Positions 25,537-34,784 of a stretch of DNA of 64,000 nucleotides are shown in pieces. Below the pieces are notes generated by a model. The model had not been told where the DNA came from. It made no database searches and worked only from the letters and a program-made list of their open reading frames with translations. This stretch comes from Sphingobacterium haloxyli (lineage in GTDB: Bacteria; Bacteroidota; Bacteroidia; Sphingobacteriales; Sphingobacteriaceae), in the NCBI RefSeq assembly GCF_002980525.1, contig NZ_PVBQ01000001.1:372001-436000 (forward strand), read 5' to 3'. Each line of letters starts with the position of its first letter. Positions within the stretch are counted from its first letter, which is position 1. The position numbers and the translations under genes were made by a program.

Positions 25537-26712
25537 TTATTGCAATGACACATTTTTTCGACGTTCCAGTTCTTCCGTTGCTTTTCTTAGATCATATCCC
25601 TCCTTCGAAAGGTAATTGTTGGCACGCCCCCGATATTTAGTGAACCATTGGTTCCTTTCCCTATTCGTTAATACGTTCAGCGCGTTTTCGCGTGCCTCTT
25701 TTAAATACACGATTATCGCCGCTTTATGCTCATCCGTGAGCTGCGGCAATAGCTCCTCGAAGCGCGAGAGCTCTTTTTGAAAGCCGTTATAAGTCATTTC
25801 ATCCTTAACCAATTCGATTTGTGTTTCGGTTAGTAATAGCCCTAATTTTTCGAAGAGTTTATCGCGTTGCGTGTCCAAAGCCGCTTTGCTTTCTTTCCAG
25901 ATCGCCATCGCCCGGTCTTCCTTTGCAACTCCGTCCAGTGAAGCTTGCTCCATCGCTGTTGTTTCCGACTTCTTTTTGGCGTAAATCTCGTCCATCTTTT
26001 GATATTGATAGGCTAAGAGGTTTCTAACCTGCTCGGCTTGCCATTCATCCGATATGGTCAACGTTTGCATTAGCCTATTTGATTCGGTAATACAATATGC
26101 TGTAGATTCTAGGTTTCTTCTTTCAGCCCATTGCTCTCCTTCGCTTTTCAAATTGTATCCGCGCGATGCCAGTTGATTAGCAATCCGCCCTTTGTATTTA
26201 TTGAACCATGCATGTTTTTCCTTCGCCGAACCACCGTCCATCGCATGTTCCCGTGCTTCTATCAAGTTTTTATGGATCATGGCCAGCTCTTCATCACCTG
26301 CAAAAGGTAACATCAACTTGTAGTTATTATAGGTTTTGGGGACGGTATGGTAGGTCATCCCATCTTTTATCTCCTCGACCTGTTCAGCTGTTATCAACTC
26401 CCCTAACGCCTGGATATACTGGCGATGTTGTGCTGCTATCGCTGCATCGGCATCTGCAAGGATCTGTTCCTTAGCGGCCCCAGCTTCGCCTAGTTTACGG
26501 TCTCTCTCGCCGTGGATGCTATTCAAGGCAATATATTGATCCGCAACTAGATCTCGGATTTTATTCCTTTTATCGGTAGCCAAAGCAGGCTCTACTTTCT
26601 CGACAATCTTTCCTGCCCGCTCTATGGCAACCTGCTGATATTCGGAATCCACTTGTCCATGTGCAAGCGACAAGCTCCCTAGCACTAAAAATGTTAAAAG
26701 TCCTCTTTTCAT
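25537..26712 (-). CDS. Tandem DUF3826 protein (two fused copies)
   Basis: A 391-residue secreted protein (signal peptide to AHGQ) with two DUF3826 units, about residues 20-205 and 206-391. Both halves carry the same end: a MTY motif after the first part, LP...LTDEHKA or LPFAGDEELA, EAREHAM or EARENAL, WFNKYKGRI or WFTKYRGRA, and a final GYNL or GYDL with an RR pair. Single-domain members such as the one at 32299 are about 220 residues long, so this is an internal duplication or fusion. Both units look complete and helical. Function is unknown; co-regulation points to pectin use. It is a single-gene unit with its own promoter (P5) and terminator. Confidence 0.88.
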   Translation of the reverse strand: MKRGLLTFLVLGSLSLAHGQVDSEYQQVAIERAGKIVEKVEPALATDKRNKIRDLVADQYIALNSIHGERDRKLGEAGAAKEQILADADAAIAAQHRQYIQALGELITAEQVEEIKDGMTYHTVPKTYNNYKLMLPFAGDEELAMIHKNLIEAREHAMDGGSAKEKHAWFNKYKGRIANQLASRGYNLKSEGEQWAERRNLESTAYCITESNRLMQTLTISDEWQAEQVRNLLAYQYQKMDEIYAKKKSETTAMEQASLDGVAKEDRAMAIWKESKAALDTQRDKLFEKLGLLLTETQIELVKDEMTYNGFQKELSRFEELLPQLTDEHKAAIIVYLKEARENALNVLTNRERNQWFTKYRGRANNYLSKEGYDLRKATEELERRKNVSLQ

Positions 26713-26744
26713 TATAAAATATTGTGTAGTATAGGTTTACAAAT

Positions 26745-26809
26745 CAAAATTATAGATACTTGTAAAGCCAATATTATACTATTTTATCTGCTTTGTAACA
26801 ATTCTTAAC
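26745..26809 (-). promoter_or_regulatory. Predicted AraC-type operator and promoter P5 (tandem DUF3826)
   Basis: Plus-strand view: perfect -7 box CAAAATTA (26745-26752), half-sites ATTTTATC (26781-26788) and TTCTTAAC (26802-26809), at 29 and 50 nt. The distal half-site is the weakest of the set. Predicted start about 27 nt before the ATG at 26712. Confidence 0.65.
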
Positions 26810-26825
26810 TAGGAACACATTATAA

Positions 26826-26863
26826 ACAAAAACACCTCGCTCCGAAGAAGGGCGAGGTGTTTT
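26826..26863 (-). terminator. Terminator of the DUF3826-SusC-SusD operon
   Basis: Perfect 12-bp stem (26829-26840 with 26852-26863), T-rich tail on the minus strand, 23 bp after the SusD stop. Confidence 0.92.
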
Positions 26864-26886
26864 CTGATATTATTTCATTTTTTCCT

Positions 26887-28920
26887 TTACTGTAGCGGAT
26901 CGAAGGTCCCAGCACCGTTCATGCTGTCCCAACCTTTGGTCTGCTCTAAGTAAGGAGAAGTTTCCAATAGTTGATGATGCAGCCCAAAGTAATAATATTG
27001 TGGGTACCACTTGAATGTCCAGTTCGGTTGTAAATCCGTACGATCCATATCGTCGCGCACCTGCACTTCAAAATAGTTGTCGTAGAGATAATCCACATAT
27101 TCCTCTTGTGTACTCACACCAGCTGGGTATTCAGTTTCAGCCGCATCTCTGTCGATCACAGGGGCGCCATCGTCTCCGGCACGCAATGGATCTTCAGCAC
27201 CGAAATATTCATTTCCACCTTCCTTCACAATAATTCTATAGCCGGTTCGACGCGTACCATTCAATACCGGAATACCGAGACGGTCATTCATTCCCGTAGC
27301 ATTGTCGAACAACATCCAGCGTCTTAGGTCATGAAAGCGCTTGCCCTCATAGGCAAATTCCACCTTGCGCTCATCTAGTATCGCTTTGAAAAGCTTATTT
27401 CGATCGCCAGCAACACCAGCCAACCCAAAAGAACCATCTTTATTTTCGATACCTGCCCTCTCCCGGATCTCTTTAATACCTTCTAGCCCTTCGTTCAGCT
27501 TGTTGACTCCTATCGCTGACTCGGCCAAATTTAATATCACTTCCGCGAAACGCAGCTCTATAAAATCCGTGCCACTCTCTTCAAAGTTATTGATCGCGTT
27601 GTTGGCTGATAAGTTTGATGCTTTACGGATATATATTCCACTGGCATTGGCTCCTTGCGTCTCCGTTGGGGTATACGACACACCACTGCTGTTACTCACT
27701 TTCCAAGAATAGGTCCAAACCGTATACTCCTCATCGCCACTGTACGGCCAAATCGCGCCGTTGTAGGCAAAGGATTTGTAAAAACGCGGATCCCGGTTCT
27801 TATAAAATTTATTTGCGTCGTATACATAATCCGAGGTAGGATCATCGATCGCCTTTCCATCCTTCATGGGGAAAGATTCCACAATCTGACGTGTCGGCGA
27901 TACCGAGCCAGCACCATTAATATTTCGTGGACGGATGGCCTGCTCCCAGCCACTGTTTTTTGTAAAGTTTCCTCCTTTGGCAACCTTATTAAAACCGTAA
28001 ACTATAACCGCTTCGGGATTATCCACCTCCTGTGACCATATATTTCCCCAAGCTTCTCCGCTTTCGAGACGACCTGTTTTGTACAAGCCAAAACCGTTAT
28101 CCTCCAGTAAATTCTTGGCGGCTAAATTCGCATCGTATGCCAGCTGCCAACGCTGTACATCGTCATTCGGATTGAAAACGGGACTTGCCCAAGTCAACAA
28201 AACCCGTCCTTTGACTGCCGCAGCGGCGCCACTGGTAATACGTCCCCAATCTGCTCCACTCCATCTGCCAGGCAACAGTTCCATGGCCATATCCAGATCC
28301 GCCAATATTTGCTCAACCGTTTCGGAGGTGGAACTTCGAGGCACGGAGTTTTCTTCTATATTCTCAAAAGTCGGGTTTTGAGCTGTCAGTACCAATGGTA
28401 CGCCGCCGTATAGCTTCATCAACTCATAATATTGCCAAGCGCGCCAGAAATACATCTGCCCCTTTAACAAATTCTTGGGTTCTTCCGGCATATCGTACTT
28501 ATCGACTTCAGTCAAGAACATATTGATCTGACGAAGACGCGTCCAGGTATTGTTCCCAACACTTGTTCCCATACGCTGACCGAAATACTTATTTACGTGG
28601 TTATTCCTATAAGAAATCTGCCCCCACTCCTTATTGAAATCGGTTTCGCCAGCAAGTTCGTCCGTAGTTTGTGCAAAAACATTATTATAGGATCCATTCT
28701 CCGAATTATCATTCGTCGCAATAAAACCGGTTCCATTGTTCGCGGGCAAGAACAACCCATAAACGTAATCAATATAAGCTTGCCCCAGCACCGGGTCTTG
28801 AAAAACTTCTTCATTGACAGCACCTAAATCTTCTTTCTCTTGCAAAAACTTATCGCTACATCCAGTACCTAATAAGGCAAAGACAACGAGCATTTTTATA
28901 TATATATTCTTCTTTTTCAT
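26887..28920 (-). CDS. SusD/RagB-family nutrient-binding outer-membrane lipoprotein
   Basis: A 677-residue SusD homologue. I start it at MKKKNIYIKM (28920), giving lipobox LGTGC (Cys21); the longer reading from 28962 would overlap the SusC stop and displace the signal peptide. Typical segments are MYFWRAWQYYELMKLYGGVP, FIELRFAEVILNLAESAIG and KVEFAYEGKRFHDLRRW. It is paired with SusC 19 bp upstream and is the last gene before the terminator. It probably binds pectic oligosaccharides on the cell surface. A long C-terminal insertion (DAAETEYPAGVSTQEEYVDY) is also typical of large pectin-locus SusD proteins. Confidence 0.94.
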   Translation of the reverse strand: MKKKNIYIKMLVVFALLGTGCSDKFLQEKEDLGAVNEEVFQDPVLGQAYIDYVYGLFLPANNGTGFIATNDNSENGSYNNVFAQTTDELAGETDFNKEWGQISYRNNHVNKYFGQRMGTSVGNNTWTRLRQINMFLTEVDKYDMPEEPKNLLKGQMYFWRAWQYYELMKLYGGVPLVLTAQNPTFENIEENSVPRSSTSETVEQILADLDMAMELLPGRWSGADWGRITSGAAAAVKGRVLLTWASPVFNPNDDVQRWQLAYDANLAAKNLLEDNGFGLYKTGRLESGEAWGNIWSQEVDNPEAVIVYGFNKVAKGGNFTKNSGWEQAIRPRNINGAGSVSPTRQIVESFPMKDGKAIDDPTSDYVYDANKFYKNRDPRFYKSFAYNGAIWPYSGDEEYTVWTYSWKVSNSSGVSYTPTETQGANASGIYIRKASNLSANNAINNFEESGTDFIELRFAEVILNLAESAIGVNKLNEGLEGIKEIRERAGIENKDGSFGLAGVAGDRNKLFKAILDERKVEFAYEGKRFHDLRRWMLFDNATGMNDRLGIPVLNGTRRTGYRIIVKEGGNEYFGAEDPLRAGDDGAPVIDRDAAETEYPAGVSTQEEYVDYLYDNYFEVQVRDDMDRTDLQPNWTFKWYPQYYYFGLHHQLLETSPYLEQTKGWDSMNGAGTFDPLQ

Positions 28921-28939
28921 TGTGTCGTCTATTTTCAGT

Positions 28940-31900
28940 TTACAAAGTAAGGTTAAGACCAAACGAGAAGGTCTTTAGATTGGGATAACTATTCCAAGCG
29001 CCTCCATAGGTGTCTCTATAACTATATGCCTGATATAGTCCAAGTGGATTGATAGCTGAAAAGTATAGTCGAGCGTTTGACACTTTTAAGTTATCTAACA
29101 ACTGGGCCGGTAATGAATAGCCTAAGTTAAAACTGGTTACTTGCATACGAAATGGACTCACTTTCCAGAAATTCGAACTCAGATTATACATATTCTCCCA
29201 GTTCGGATTCGGCATTGTTCCATTAGGATTCAACTCTGGATCCCATATATCGTTCCAAATGATCGGACGGTTATCATACACCCGTGAAATGTCATTATTC
29301 AGTTTCTTTCGTTCGGAACCGCCTATTTCAGCCCAGCCACCAAACGAGCCAGCAATCACCGTCTCAAACGAGAAGCTTTTGTACCCTGCTTTCAGTGTAA
29401 TACCGAATCCATAGTTGTTTGCTTCCCTGTCGCTCAACTTCACCCAGTCATTATCATCAATAACACCATCCGGTTCGGCAAAGGTTCCATCAGCTTGCAA
29501 TGGGCCTCGCACATCGCGGTAATATAACATTCCCGGTTTCAATTGATCTACAGCTGTTCCGAAGACAGAAGTGATATTATATTCGCTGACATAGGCATCA
29601 ATTTCCTCTTGACTTTTAAACATTCCTAAGTAATCATGCCCCCATTTCCCCACATCTGCAGAAGTTCCTTCGGAAGGTACCCACGGATAAGCTTGATCAG
29701 CAGCAGATCTGTCCATCGTAATAATTTTGGAGTCACCCCAAGAAAAACGCGTGCTCACGCCGTACCGAAAATCTTTACCTATGCGATCATTCCAGCCTAA
29801 ACTAATCTCGTACCCATATGAATTGACCGCGGCGTAGTTTTCTGGTGCGATAGATCCTCCCACGGTTACCGGCATATTACCGATACGTTCCAGCAAGATA
29901 TTAGTCCCTTTATTAAAATACCCATCGATCGTAGTGGATAGGCGGCTGTTTAAGAAACGAGCTTCTATCCCCAAATTATTCTTAAACTCATCACTCCAGG
30001 TCGCGTCCCGGTTCGGAGATCTTCCCATGGACATACCCGTATTCGCATTTTCATCGCCGCCGAAAACCGGGCCCTTTCCAACTTGGTAGGAAAATCGTTG
30101 TCTCCAATTCCAAGCCGGAAACTGGTCATTCCCCATCAATCCCGCCGAATACCGGAACTTTAGGTAATCAATACCTTTTACACTTTTGAAGAAGTCTTCC
30201 TCACTCACCACCCATCCAGCAGAAAGAGAATAAAATCTACCCCAATAGTTTTCTGGCGCAAACTTGGTGGAAGCATCTGTACGGAATAAAAATTCTGCCA
30301 GATATTTCTCGCCGTAGCGGTAGTTTACACGACCGATATACCCCAATGAGCCAGATTCATTGGCAAAAGTACGACCATCAACCTCGCCAAAAGCCGTACC
30401 GAATTGTCCGTTTGTTGTCTCTAATGGATCTGATTTCCATACATCTTCCTGTTGCCCTTCGGCTTCACCTCGCTCTACGGAGAACAAACCATTAAAGTTA
30501 TGTTTCCCTATTTGTTTTTCGTAGGTTAAAAAGAAGTTTATCTGTGTATTGTTCCCACTTCTATTGGAGTAGTACAGACGGTTCCCATTACTTACCGTAA
30601 TCGGTCTATCTAAAGTCGCCCCCTCGTAGATGTGATTATGTTGCCCTCTCCCAATAAACTGATATAAATCGTACTTGGTCCCGATCTGACTACCTACCGA
30701 ATGCCGCGTATTACGTGAATAGGTGGCTCGTGCTTTCAGACCTTCCAAAAATGGTGCTTCGTACTCCGCCGAAATGTTGACAGAGAAGAAACGGGAATCG
30801 GTCTCTGCTAAGTTGCCTAAGCGCTCAATTTCGAAAAAATGATACGCGGACAAATCGTTGGCCGTTCCTGGTAATTTCGCCGGCATGCCGTCGATGAATG
30901 CAGGTACATATGGCGCTGCCAAAAGGAGATTCCTATAGTCGTCCTCAGGCCCTTCCCCAGACACTTTGTTAAAGGTTTTATCCAGCTGATCCTCATTACC
31001 CGAAACCTGCAATGCGACTTTAAAATTAGAGGAAACCTTCACATCCGTTCCGGCTCGGAAATTCCACTTGTTATAATCCAAAGTTCCCAAGTTCCCGTTT
31101 TGTTTACTATAGGTAACGCCTCCAAAGTAAGTCGCACGATCGCTTCCTCCACTTACGCTAAGCGCATGGCGGGTATTGTAAGAAGCCTTCCAAGCATCGT
31201 CCAACCAATTATAATCTATCGTTTTAAAATGCTCCAGCTCGTCTTCGCTAAAAATCCGGTTGGGGTAGTTATCATCCGTCGGCAAGACATTGGCTCCATT
31301 TTTACCATTCATGATATTAAAGTACTGACCAAATTCGTATGCATTCATCATTTTGGCATGTGAAACGGCATCATTGATCGCATATGATCCGTTATAGGAA
31401 ATTTTAGGTTGCCCCTCTTTCCCTCGTTTGGTCGTCACCAACACGACGCCATTTGCACCACGCACGCCATATACGGCGGCCGCTCCGTCCTTTAGGATCG
31501 AGATGCTCTCAATTTCCGAAGGGTCTAAGTTGTTAAACAATGTTGATTCAGGAACGTTTTGCTCGTTCACCTGGATCATACCGTCAATCACATACAGCGG
31601 CTCTGTCGTCCCTGCGTCCTTTCCGAAGGGGATGGGCGTACGAACTTCCAATGTCGCCTTGGAGCCCGGTCTCGCTGTTCCTCCAGACACCCCTAAACCG
31701 GCGATACGTCCGGTAAGCGCTGCCCCGATATTAGTGGCAGGTAAATCCTGGATGGCTTCCATGTCCACTGTCTCCACCGCACCCGTCAAGTGGGCTTTTT
31801 TCTGTGTGCCGTATCCTACTACCACGACTTCGTCCAATGCATCAACAGGTTCTAAAGTCACGGATACGTTCTTCTGGTTGTTTACTGGATACTCTTGGGT

Positions 31901-32209
31901 TTTATACCCCACGTAGCTAATCACCAATATCTCATCTCCCTGTGGTAGGTTTATTCTAAAAACACCATCTACGTCTGTTTTAGTGCCCGTCGTCGTCCCT
32001 TTTATAGAAACAGTGGCTCCTATCACAGGATTTCCGTCCGGGTCTATTACCTTTCCTGTGACGTTTACAAAAAGTTCCGAATGTATCGCTTCACGATGAA
32101 ACGACCCTGCCGCCATCGCCATTTGCAAAGAAAATATAGCAAGCAAAAGGCAAAGCAACCCGACTCCTCTTCGCAAAAGTTCCCTTCTCAAAAAAAATTG
32201 ACTCTTCAT
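28940..32209 (-). CDS. SusC/RagA-family TonB-linked outer-membrane transporter
   Basis: A 1089-residue importer: signal peptide (SLQMAMAAG), carboxypeptidase-D-like domain (VNVTGKVIDPDGNPVIGA), TonB-box region (DEVVVVGYGTQKKAHLTGAV), plug (LEVRTPIPFG, PLYVIDGMIQV) and beta-barrel ending in KTFSFGLNLTL. It has the same domain order as the SusC at 3234, but the plug differs. It is the second gene of the DUF3826-SusC-SusD unit, 89 bp after DUF3826 with no terminator between. It imports oligosaccharides released at the surface, by inference from its neighbours the products of pectin breakdown. Confidence 0.95.
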   Translation of the reverse strand: MKSQFFLRRELLRRGVGLLCLLLAIFSLQMAMAAGSFHREAIHSELFVNVTGKVIDPDGNPVIGATVSIKGTTTGTKTDVDGVFRINLPQGDEILVISYVGYKTQEYPVNNQKNVSVTLEPVDALDEVVVVGYGTQKKAHLTGAVETVDMEAIQDLPATNIGAALTGRIAGLGVSGGTARPGSKATLEVRTPIPFGKDAGTTEPLYVIDGMIQVNEQNVPESTLFNNLDPSEIESISILKDGAAAVYGVRGANGVVLVTTKRGKEGQPKISYNGSYAINDAVSHAKMMNAYEFGQYFNIMNGKNGANVLPTDDNYPNRIFSEDELEHFKTIDYNWLDDAWKASYNTRHALSVSGGSDRATYFGGVTYSKQNGNLGTLDYNKWNFRAGTDVKVSSNFKVALQVSGNEDQLDKTFNKVSGEGPEDDYRNLLLAAPYVPAFIDGMPAKLPGTANDLSAYHFFEIERLGNLAETDSRFFSVNISAEYEAPFLEGLKARATYSRNTRHSVGSQIGTKYDLYQFIGRGQHNHIYEGATLDRPITVSNGNRLYYSNRSGNNTQINFFLTYEKQIGKHNFNGLFSVERGEAEGQQEDVWKSDPLETTNGQFGTAFGEVDGRTFANESGSLGYIGRVNYRYGEKYLAEFLFRTDASTKFAPENYWGRFYSLSAGWVVSEEDFFKSVKGIDYLKFRYSAGLMGNDQFPAWNWRQRFSYQVGKGPVFGGDENANTGMSMGRSPNRDATWSDEFKNNLGIEARFLNSRLSTTIDGYFNKGTNILLERIGNMPVTVGGSIAPENYAAVNSYGYEISLGWNDRIGKDFRYGVSTRFSWGDSKIITMDRSAADQAYPWVPSEGTSADVGKWGHDYLGMFKSQEEIDAYVSEYNITSVFGTAVDQLKPGMLYYRDVRGPLQADGTFAEPDGVIDDNDWVKLSDREANNYGFGITLKAGYKSFSFETVIAGSFGGWAEIGGSERKKLNNDISRVYDNRPIIWNDIWDPELNPNGTMPNPNWENMYNLSSNFWKVSPFRMQVTSFNLGYSLPAQLLDNLKVSNARLYFSAINPLGLYQAYSYRDTYGGAWNSYPNLKTFSFGLNLTL

Positions 32210-32298
32210 GGTTTATCTGATTCTCTATGAAATAATATAGGTTTAACGCTAAATTTATAATTGCTGTGTGTAGGTAAGTTTACTTTCAGTTTGACACC

Positions 32299-32964
32299 TT
32301 ACTTAGCTCCTGTTTTCTCTTTTTCCCGACGCGCTTTCCATGCATCACCTTCTTTTTGCAGATCGTATCCCCGTTTTGACAGGTAGTTATTAATACGTCC
32401 TTTGTATTTACCAAAAATCTGATGTTTTCCCTTCGAATCCGGCGCGTCCATCGCCAGCTCACGTGCTTCTGTAAGCCAGAGTAATATCCATGCTTTCTCT
32501 TCGCTCTTTAATGTCGGAATCATCTCCTGAAATGCACGATAGGTTAGCGGCAATACACCATACGTCATTCCGTTCTTCACGCCTTCAATCTGCATAGGTG
32601 CTAGCACGTCTTCCAACTTCTTGATAAATGCTGCATGTAATACCCCCAGCCTCGCATCTTCTTCCGCTTCGTAAGCCGCACGTGTCTGGTCAAGCAAAGC
32701 TTCCTGCCCTGCGAACTTCTCTTTAATTTTTTTAATCTCCGCCTCCCGCGCTTCATGATGTGCGTTGATCGCCGCATATTGGTTTACGACAAGCGCCCGT
32801 GCCCGATAATAAGTTATGGAATCTAGAATCCCCAATTCCGCGATAATCTTGTCGGACCGCTCGGTAATTACCTTGATATACTCGTCCTGTTCTGTCTGAG
32901 CAAAACCTTTACTCAAAAAAAGCAAAAATAGTATTCCTGCGAACCATTTCATCCTAATTTTCAT
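32299..32964 (-). CDS. Secreted DUF3826 protein (single copy)
   Basis: A 221-residue protein with a signal peptide (SKGFAQ) and one DUF3826 unit. Conserved landmarks: MTYGVLPLTYRAFQEMIPTL, WLTEARELAMD and FGKYKGRINNYLSKRGYDL. Rich in charged helices, no known catalytic motif. It is the first gene of the DUF3826-SusC-SusD operon, downstream of a predicted leader of about 200 nt. DUF3826 members are recurrent in Bacteroidota pectin loci, but I know of no established function. Confidence 0.88.
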   Translation of the reverse strand: MKIRMKWFAGILFLLFLSKGFAQTEQDEYIKVITERSDKIIAELGILDSITYYRARALVVNQYAAINAHHEAREAEIKKIKEKFAGQEALLDQTRAAYEAEEDARLGVLHAAFIKKLEDVLAPMQIEGVKNGMTYGVLPLTYRAFQEMIPTLKSEEKAWILLWLTEARELAMDAPDSKGKHQIFGKYKGRINNYLSKRGYDLQKEGDAWKARREKEKTGAK

Positions 32965-33167
32965 ATATACAAATGATTATATCGTGTTTGGCTATTCGGG
33001 TGAAGAGAGAACTGTTAAAAACGTACAATAAAATCTACCCCTAACTGATAAACGGGAAAGCATAGAGCAATACTAGCAATCACCTCTCATTACAACCAAC
33101 AACCTAAAAAACAACCGATTAACATTAAACAAACTCACCATAGCTCAAATAAAGCTAATCGTAGGAT

Positions 33168-33232
33168 CAAAATAACGTAACATTATCGTGTTAATAATGT
33201 GTTAATTTAGCCAATTAATATAATATATTATC
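33168..33232 (-). promoter_or_regulatory. Predicted AraC-type operator and promoter P6 (DUF3826-SusC-SusD)
   Basis: Plus-strand view: -7 box CAAAATAA (33168-33175; one mismatch), half-sites AATTTAGC (33204-33211) and ATATTATC (33225-33232), at 29 and 50 nt. It lies in the 578-bp region between the divergent DUF3826 and AraC genes. The remaining parts of that region (32965-33167 and 33233-33542) are AT-rich and I saw no gene in them; the 78-residue frame at 33259 looks non-coding. Confidence 0.68.
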
Positions 33233-33542
33233 ATTAATCTATTCTAACACTTAGGTTCATGCGGAACCATGGCTTCGTTATCATATTAGAAAAAAAACAA
33301 AACACCGTCCAAAAGGTTGCACATTATATTATCTGGAAGCCCGCTCTTTGTACTGAATTTAGCCGCCGACGATTACTACTAGCACGGCGCCAACACCTGT
33401 TAGAAAATCTATACATCAATGTAACAATCTCCTTTCATTGTAGCATATTGTCATTTAAAGACAAAGAAAAACGCTATATTCGAAAAATAAAATGATAATC
33501 GTACATAATTCATAAACTTCATGCATAATTAGTAGGTAGCAT

Positions 33543-34418
33543 ATGAAGCCTTTATATCGAAAACTTCCTGCAGAGTTAGAAAACTCATTTTCCGCCCGAC
33601 ATGACATCATGCCCAATTTTGGGAATGTATGGCATTATCACGCTGAACTGGAGTTACATTATACCATCCGTGGTGAGGGCATTCGTTTTATAGGTGATAA
33701 TATCAGTCAGTTCGCACCGGACGAAATTATCTTGGTTGGCGAGAAGCTTTCGCATGCCTGGCGGTGCAAGGACGAGTATTTTCAGAACAATCCGGACTAC
33801 AATATCGAAGCGATCGTGTTACAGTTTCTTCCAGATTGTCTGGGGAAACAATTACTCCAACTCCCAGAGTCTTACTTGATTCCGAAGTTATTTGAAAAAG
33901 CTAAAAGTGGATTGCTCGTTAAAGGCGAAACGAAACGGATAGTCGCTCAGTTGATGTATGAATGTGTGAACGAGACGGGGCTCGGCAAGGTAATTTCTTT
34001 ATTGCAAATTTTGAAAACACTCGCTGAAAGTGATGAGTGCGAAACGATTGTCAAAACACAGACGACCTTCCATCAATCTAATGAAGCAGACAACATCCGC
34101 TTGAATAATATTTTTAACTATACCCATACCCATTACAAAAACGATATCACGCTGGAGGAGGTTGCTAATATTGCGAACCTAAGTATTACTTCGTTTTGTC
34201 GGTACTTCAAAATGATGACCCGTAAGACGTATTACGATTTCCTGGTAGAAATCCGTATTAGCCATGCTTGCCGGCTGTTAGTTGAAAATAAGTTGCCGAC
34301 AGAGGTTATCTGCTTTGAATGCGGATTTAACAATGTATCGAATTTCTATCGCCATTTCAAAAAAGTTATGGGATTGACCCCGTTGGAGTATAAAAAGAGA
34401 TATCTTAATCGCAATTGA
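33543..34418 (+). CDS. AraC-family transcriptional regulator
   Basis: A 291-residue regulator with an N-terminal cupin sensor domain (WHYHAELELHYTIRGEGIRF, FAPDEIILVGEKLSHAW; about 25-110) and a C-terminal pair of AraC helix-turn-helix motifs (about 190-288; ITLEEVANIANLSITSFCRY, PTEVICFECGFNNVSNFYRH, LTPLEYKKRY). It is the only plus-strand gene inside the locus between 16.4 and 47 kb, divergent from DUF3826-SusC-SusD. The cupin probably binds a sugar such as galacturonate, rhamnose or an unsaturated product; this is inference. It is the best candidate to bind the 21-bp-spaced direct repeats at P1-P7. Confidence 0.93.
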   Translation: MKPLYRKLPAELENSFSARHDIMPNFGNVWHYHAELELHYTIRGEGIRFIGDNISQFAPDEIILVGEKLSHAWRCKDEYFQNNPDYNIEAIVLQFLPDCLGKQLLQLPESYLIPKLFEKAKSGLLVKGETKRIVAQLMYECVNETGLGKVISLLQILKTLAESDECETIVKTQTTFHQSNEADNIRLNNIFNYTHTHYKNDITLEEVANIANLSITSFCRYFKMMTRKTYYDFLVEIRISHACRLLVENKLPTEVICFECGFNNVSNFYRHFKKVMGLTPLEYKKRYLNRN

Positions 34419-34423
34419 TTTAT

Positions 34424-34778
34424 GTTCTTTTTTCCCTCAAAAAAGAACCAAAAAAATCGTCGCTTCGGATCTTTGACAGAGGGGATATTACTAAGAATGA
34501 ATTTCTACAGATGTCAAAGTTCCGGAGGCGACATTTAGTGTTAAAGAAGGGATAGTACAATACGTAACTAAAAGCGGCTAACATCGCTTCGCGATTACAC
34601 GAGTAAAACGGCCTTGTATTGTTCGGCGGCCATCTTTGAGCTGGCTATTCCGTTAAAAACAGAATAATGCCTGAACGAAGTGAGTTTTATTCTGTTTAGG
34701 AATAGTCAAACAAAGATAGCCGAACCATACTCAGCCTTGATTTTTTTGCTTCGTTTTTTTATCAAGAAAAAAATGAAG
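34424..34778. repeat. MITE-like element with imperfect terminal inverted repeats
   Basis: This 355-bp segment fills the space between the AraC and GH2 genes. Its ends (34424-34458 and 34738-34778) are imperfect inverted copies of each other, each itself an AT hairpin. Inside are an inverted pair (34459-34478 with 34512-34532) and a long imperfect hairpin (arms about 34610-34667 and 34687-34737). No open frame of interest and no clear target duplication. Part of it (34451-34484) recurs in opposite orientation at 58263-58296. It could also serve as a bidirectional terminator between the two convergent genes. Confidence 0.5.
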
Positions 34779-34784
34779 AAAAGA

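Noticed and set aside
28920..28962. N-terminal extension of SusD (14 extra residues)
   Set aside because: It would overlap the SusC stop and put non-signal residues before a perfect lipoprotein signal peptide.
33259..33495. 78-residue open frame upstream of the AraC gene
   Set aside because: No family pattern, AT-rich region, no downstream partner; a regulatory region is more likely.
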